Positions 60,477 through 64,000 of a DNA stretch of 64,000 nt are shown piece by piece. The notes beneath the pieces were generated by a model. That model was given only the letters and a program-made list of their open reading frames with translations, did no database searches and had not been told where the DNA came from. Position numbers and translations under genes: made by a program. The first letter of the stretch is position 1. Each line of letters opens with the position of its first letter. The stretch comes from Aeromonas dhakensis (GTDB taxonomy: Bacteria; Pseudomonadota; Gammaproteobacteria; Enterobacterales; Aeromonadaceae). The stretch is taken from contig NZ_CDBH01000027.1 in assembly GCF_000820305.1 (NCBI RefSeq), positions 99,422-163,421 on the forward strand, read 5' to 3'.

Positions 60477-61919
60477 ATGGACACCTTGATCGCAATGATT
60501 AACGACCTGATGTGGGGAGCCGTGCTCATCTACCTGCTCATCGGCGTCGGCATCTTCTTCACCTTCCGCCTGGGTTTTATCCAGATCCGCCACTTCGGCC
60601 ACATGTTCTCCGTCTTGCGCAACAGCCGCAAATCAGACAAGGCCGGCATCTCCTCCTTCCAGGCCCTCTGTACCAGCCTTGCCGCCCGCGTCGGCACCGG
60701 CAATCTGGCCGGGGTGGCGGTAGCCATCTATCTGGGTGGCCCGGGCGCCATCTTCTGGATGTGGCTGATCGCCTTCATCGGCATGGCGACCGCCTTCGTT
60801 GAAAGCACCCTGGCCCAGCTCTACAAGGTCAAGGATGAGGATGGCAACTACCGTGGTGGCCCCGCCTACTACATGGAGAAGGGGCTCGGCATGCGCTGGA
60901 TGGGGGTGCTGTTCTCGCTCTGCCTGATCCTGGCGTTTGGTCTGGTGTTCAACGCGGTGCAAGCCAACTCCATCAGCCTGGCGATGAACGTGGCGTTCGG
61001 CATTCCCGACTGGGTTAGCGGTCTGGCACTGGTGGTGCTCTCCGGCCTCATCATCTTCGGTGGCATCCGCGGCATCGCCCGCTTCGCCGAGCTGGTGGTG
61101 CCCTTCATGGCACTGGCCTACATCCTGATGGCGCTGTTCGTGGTGCTGGTCAACATTCACGAGTTGCCGGGCGTGTTCAGCCTCATCATCAAGTCCGCTC
61201 TCGGTCTTGAGCAGGCAGGCTCGGGTGCGCTGGGTTACGCCATCTCCCAGGCGATGATCAATGGCATCAAGCGCGGCCTCTTCTCCAACGAAGCGGGCAT
61301 GGGCTCCGCCCCCAACGCCGCCGCAACTGCGACCCCCTATCCGCCGCACCCGGCCTCCCAGGGTTACGTGCAGATGCTGGGGGTGTTCCTCGACACCATC
61401 GTCATCTGTACCTGTACTGCCGCCATCATCCTGATGTCCGGCCAGTTTGAGCCTGGCTCAGGCATCACAGGTGTTGAGCTGACCCAGCGGGCGCTCTCCT
61501 CCCAGATCGGTGGCGGTGGCAACATCTTCATCGCGGCGGCCATCTTCTTCTTCGCCTTCACCTCCATCGTGGCGAACTACTCCTACGCCGAGACCAACCT
61601 GGTGTTCCTCGAGCACAACCACAAGGGCGGCCTGATGCTGTTCCGCTTGTTCGTGCTGGGCATGGTGATGTTCGGTTCGGTGGGCGAGCTGCCGACCGTG
61701 TGGGCCATGGCGGATGTCTCCATGGGGCTGATGGCCATCGTCAACCTGGTGGCCATCCTGCTGCTATCGGGCGTGGCCATCAAGCTGGCCAAGGATTACA
61801 ACGACCAGCTCAAGCTGGGCAAGCTGCCCACCTTCGATGCCAACAAGTACCCCGAGATCCGCAGCCAGCTGGAAGAGGGTATCTGGGACAATCCGGCGCA
61901 AAACAGCAAGCAGGCATAA
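60477..61919 (+). CDS. Alanine/glycine:Na+ symporter (AgcS family)
   Basis: A 480-residue membrane protein with about eleven helices. FTFRLGFIQIRHFGHMFSVL, ISSFQALCTSLAARVGTGNL, GGPAYYMEKGLGMRW and KRGLFSNEAGMGSAPNAAAT are the family signatures of sodium-dependent alanine/glycine carriers (AlsT, DagA). It is followed by a strong terminator and stands alone. Amino acid specificity between alanine and glycine (or glutamine) is not resolved. Confidence 0.92.
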   Translation: MDTLIAMINDLMWGAVLIYLLIGVGIFFTFRLGFIQIRHFGHMFSVLRNSRKSDKAGISSFQALCTSLAARVGTGNLAGVAVAIYLGGPGAIFWMWLIAFIGMATAFVESTLAQLYKVKDEDGNYRGGPAYYMEKGLGMRWMGVLFSLCLILAFGLVFNAVQANSISLAMNVAFGIPDWVSGLALVVLSGLIIFGGIRGIARFAELVVPFMALAYILMALFVVLVNIHELPGVFSLIIKSALGLEQAGSGALGYAISQAMINGIKRGLFSNEAGMGSAPNAAATATPYPPHPASQGYVQMLGVFLDTIVICTCTAAIILMSGQFEPGSGITGVELTQRALSSQIGGGGNIFIAAAIFFFAFTSIVANYSYAETNLVFLEHNHKGGLMLFRLFVLGMVMFGSVGELPTVWAMADVSMGLMAIVNLVAILLLSGVAIKLAKDYNDQLKLGKLPTFDANKYPEIRSQLEEGIWDNPAQNSKQA

Positions 61920-61945
61920 GCCTCGCAGTCGCCGTTGTCTGATAA

Positions 61946-61976
61946 CAAGGGGAGCCATGGGCTCCCCTTTTGTTTG
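61946..61976 (+). terminator. Terminator after the alanine symporter gene
   Basis: AAGGGGAGCC and GGCTCCCCTT form a 10-bp stem around ATG, then TTGTTT. Confidence 0.92.
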
Positions 61977-61993
61977 GGCGCCATTTCATCGCA

Positions 61994-62276
61994 GTCAGCT
62001 TTGGGCATCCCAGCGCCGGTAGAGCTGGCGCAGTCGTCGCCGTATCTTGTGCAAGGTGTGTTGACGCTACACTGGCGTCAGCTGTGGGCATCCCCGCGCC
62101 GGCAGATCTGACGCAGTCGTCGCCGTACCTTGTGCAAGGTGTGTTGACGCTACACTGCCGTCAGCTGCGGGCATCCCAGCGCCGACAGATCTGACGCAGT
62201 CGTCGCCGTACCTTGTGCAAGGTGTGTTGACGCTACACTGCCGTCAGCTGTGGGCATCCCAGCGTCTGCAGATCTG
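61994..62276. repeat. 83-bp tandem repeat, three units plus a partial, at the 3' end of the transglutaminase gene
   Basis: Units begin with GTCAGCT at 61994, 62077, 62160 and 62243, an exact 83-bp period, and share about nine bases in ten, e.g. GGGCATCCC and GTCGTCGCCGTA. The fourth copy is the true end of the transglutaminase coding sequence (stop at 62244-62246), with which the other units are related. As 83 is not a multiple of three, the outer copies are out of frame and non-coding. Confidence 0.9.
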
Positions 62277-64000
62277 ACGTAGCCGACGCCGCAACTGGCG
62301 CAGGGTGCGTTGGCGCTGCGTGGGCGACAGCGGGGCATAACGCCAGCGCCGGTAGAGCCAGGCCCCCTGTCGCAGCGGCCGCGCCAGCAAGGGTCTGAGG
62401 TCGGCGAGGCGCTCGCACCAGCTGGCCAGGCTTTCCCCGTCCAAGGGCTGCCAGCCGTGGCGGGCGGCGCGCCGGCGCAGGGGCTGCCATAGCCGCAGTC
62501 TCGCCGGGGTCGGGCCACGCCAGAGCAGCAACCCGCCCACCAGAGTCGCCACCCCCGACAGGGCGGCCAGAATAAGCCAGTGGGTATGGCCTGAGAGCGC
62601 CGGCCAGCGTTGCCCCAGCTGTTGCCACAGGTTGGCCGCATCATAGTTGAGTACCCAGCGGGTCCATTGATAATCGAGGTTGGCCCCCCACCAGCGCAGC
62701 TGGTTGAGCAGGGCCCAGTTGCGATAGCGCTGCAAAGAGAGCGGGTCAGCGGCGGCGAACTCGCCAGCCAGGGCTGCCGGCACGCCCCCCTCAATGCGCT
62801 GGGGTGCCACCGCGGCGGTGGGATCGAGCCGCTGCCAGCGGTTCTGCTCATCCAGATACTCCACCCAGGCGTGGGCATCGAACTGGTGTACCTCCAGATA
62901 GTTGCCCCTCGGATTCCACTCGCCGCCAAGGTAGCCGGTCACCAGCCGGGCCGGGATGCCGGCCGCCCGCAGCACGAAGGCGGTGGCCATGGCGTAGTGG
63001 CCGCAAAAGCCGCGCCGGCTCTCGAACAGAAAATCATCCACCCCGTCCTGCCCCAGCCGTGGTGGCTGCAGGGTGTAGTAGAAGTCGCCCTGACGAAACT
63101 CACCCAGCAGGGCGGCGGCGAGCGCCTCTGGCGCCGGATGGCGAGCTTTGAGCATCAGGGCGTGGGCCCGTGCCTTGGGGTTGCCGGCGGCGGGCAGCTG
63201 CAGGTTGAGCTGGCGGGTCGCCTGGCTGGCTGGTGGCGCCGTGGCGGCCGTGCTGACCCGGTAGCTGATGCGGCCATCCCCCCGATCACGACGATAGAGA
63301 GTGGCGAGGGGGCTCAAGGTGACCGGGCCGCTCAACACCTCGGGGTTGGCCAGGGCCAGGGTCCAGCGGTGGCGCTGGGGCTCGGCGATCACCTGATAGC
63401 CGCCGGCAGGCAGCGGCGTGGTCGGGTTGGCCGCCAGCTGCGTCTGCACGGATTGGGACTGTTGCCAGCGACGCACCTCATCGCTTAACAACCAGCGGCG
63501 GCCATCGAACAGCTCCTGGCGCATCAGCGGGAAGTAGCGCTCCTGCGGCAGGAGCGGCGCTGAGGCGAAGCTGATGCGAAAAGCCAGCTCGGAGGAGTTG
63601 ACCAGTTCGCTGATGTCGCCGGGGGCCACCTCCTCCGAGAGGCCGGAGAGGGCGCGGTTGCTGCTTGGCATCTGCCAGAGCGGCGGTAGCCTTGGCAGCA
63701 GCAGGAACAGGGTGAGCAGCAGGGGCGCGGCCAGCAGCAGGGTGACGCCGGCGCGCAGCCACAGCCGTCGGCCGAGGGGCTGCACCGCCGCCAGCAGGGT
63801 GGTGACTGCCAGCCAGAGCGCCCCCGCCATCGCCAGGGCCCACCCCATGCTTTGCCGTTGCACCAGTGCCAGCGCGACCAGAAAGAAGGCGAGCAGCAGC
63901 ACCTGCTCCACATCCCGCTCCCGCCGTACCTCGATGAGCTTGAGGCCGTAGCCGAGCCAGAGCAGGTTGATGAGGGCCGGCAGGGTGCCGAGCTGGCGCC
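62244..64000 (-). CDS. TgpA-like membrane transglutaminase (DUF3488/DUF4129), 5' end outside window
   Basis: The reverse frame is open to the right edge, so at least 584 residues belong to a larger protein. N-terminal visible part: membrane helices (LINLLWLGYGLKLIEVRRER, VLLLAFFLVALALVQ) of the DUF3488 type. A large outer domain carries the transglutaminase triad: Cys in SRRGFCGHYAMATAF, His in QFDAHAWVEYL, Asp in RLDPTAAV. A last helix (WLILAALSGVATLVGGLLLW) and an Arg-rich tail (DUF4129-like) follow. TgpA proteins are usually encoded with MoxR and DUF58 proteins upstream; that would lie past the edge. Confidence 0.88.
   Translation of the reverse strand, partial: RQLGTLPALINLLWLGYGLKLIEVRRERDVEQVLLLAFFLVALALVQRQSMGWALAMAGALWLAVTTLLAAVQPLGRRLWLRAGVTLLLAAPLLLTLFLLLPRLPPLWQMPSSNRALSGLSEEVAPGDISELVNSSELAFRISFASAPLLPQERYFPLMRQELFDGRRWLLSDEVRRWQQSQSVQTQLAANPTTPLPAGGYQVIAEPQRHRWTLALANPEVLSGPVTLSPLATLYRRDRGDGRISYRVSTAATAPPASQATRQLNLQLPAAGNPKARAHALMLKARHPAPEALAAALLGEFRQGDFYYTLQPPRLGQDGVDDFLFESRRGFCGHYAMATAFVLRAAGIPARLVTGYLGGEWNPRGNYLEVHQFDAHAWVEYLDEQNRWQRLDPTAAVAPQRIEGGVPAALAGEFAAADPLSLQRYRNWALLNQLRWWGANLDYQWTRWVLNYDAANLWQQLGQRWPALSGHTHWLILAALSGVATLVGGLLLWRGPTPARLRLWQPLRRRAARHGWQPLDGESLASWCERLADLRPLLARPLRQGAWLYRRWRYAPLSPTQRQRTLRQLRRRLRQICRRWDAHS

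Overview
The window is a high-GC gammaproteobacterial chromosome segment. Gene content and order (rpe-gph-trpS, pabA-astC-astA-astD, lolB-ispE-prs, hemA-prfA-prmC-sirB2-sirB1-kdsA, ychF-pth, grcA/ung, a Met/Gln/Leu tRNA operon), with an AcfC-like protein and many E. coli/Vibrio-like products, point to Aeromonas or a close relative. The genus is inferred from gene content, not from a marker search. Both ends cut genes: a MATE exporter on the left and a TgpA-like transglutaminase on the right.

Layout. 1-8.2 kb: LysR regulator and MATE exporter, serine transporter sdaC, exporter yjeH, a GNAT acetyltransferase, and an ABC-F ATPase with a well-formed upstream leader peptide. 8.6-17 kb: housekeeping rpe-gph-trpS, a small unknown gene, pabA, then the arginine succinyltransferase genes astC-astA-astD with a DUF1338 gene; each ast spacer carries a strong hairpin. 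17-30.5 kb: accessory metabolism and efflux: YqaB-like HAD phosphatase, DHA2 MFS pump, nifJ, acfC, a cytochrome-b-like membrane protein, an orphan OstA-fold protein, a MocR regulator, and an ABC-F/MFS two-gene operon behind two tandem intrinsic terminators. 30.7-38 kb: a secreted pentein-fold (arginine/agmatine-deiminase-like) protein, a GH13 alpha-glucosidase, DUF1622, yqfB, a Crp-family regulator and a pnuC-nucleoside phosphorylase pair.

38-48.5 kb: yfbS, an eight-tRNA operon (Met x3, Gln x4, Leu) with one decayed tRNA-Gln copy, ychF, a 163-bp MITE-like inverted-repeat element, pth, a lipoprotein 5'-nucleotidase, prs, a further tRNA-Gln that supplies the ispE stop codon, ispE and lolB. 48.5-64 kb: hemA-prfA-prmC-sirB2-sirB1-kdsA, dctA, grcA with two FNR boxes spaced as in E. 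coli yfiD, an unexplained structured spacer, ung, a hemerythrin-like protein, DUF3545, transaldolase, an AgcS alanine symporter, and the transglutaminase gene whose 3' end has been duplicated into 83-bp tandem repeats.

Most notable are the two ABC-F genes. Each has leader architecture expected of ribosome-sensed, drug-inducible resistance genes: a leader ORF with a consensus Shine-Dalgarno and a complement to the ABC-F start region at 7.9-8.1 kb, and two consecutive terminators plus mutually exclusive stems at 30.4-30.6 kb upstream of an ABC-F/MFS pair. All functions are inferred from reading the sequence; no database search was run.
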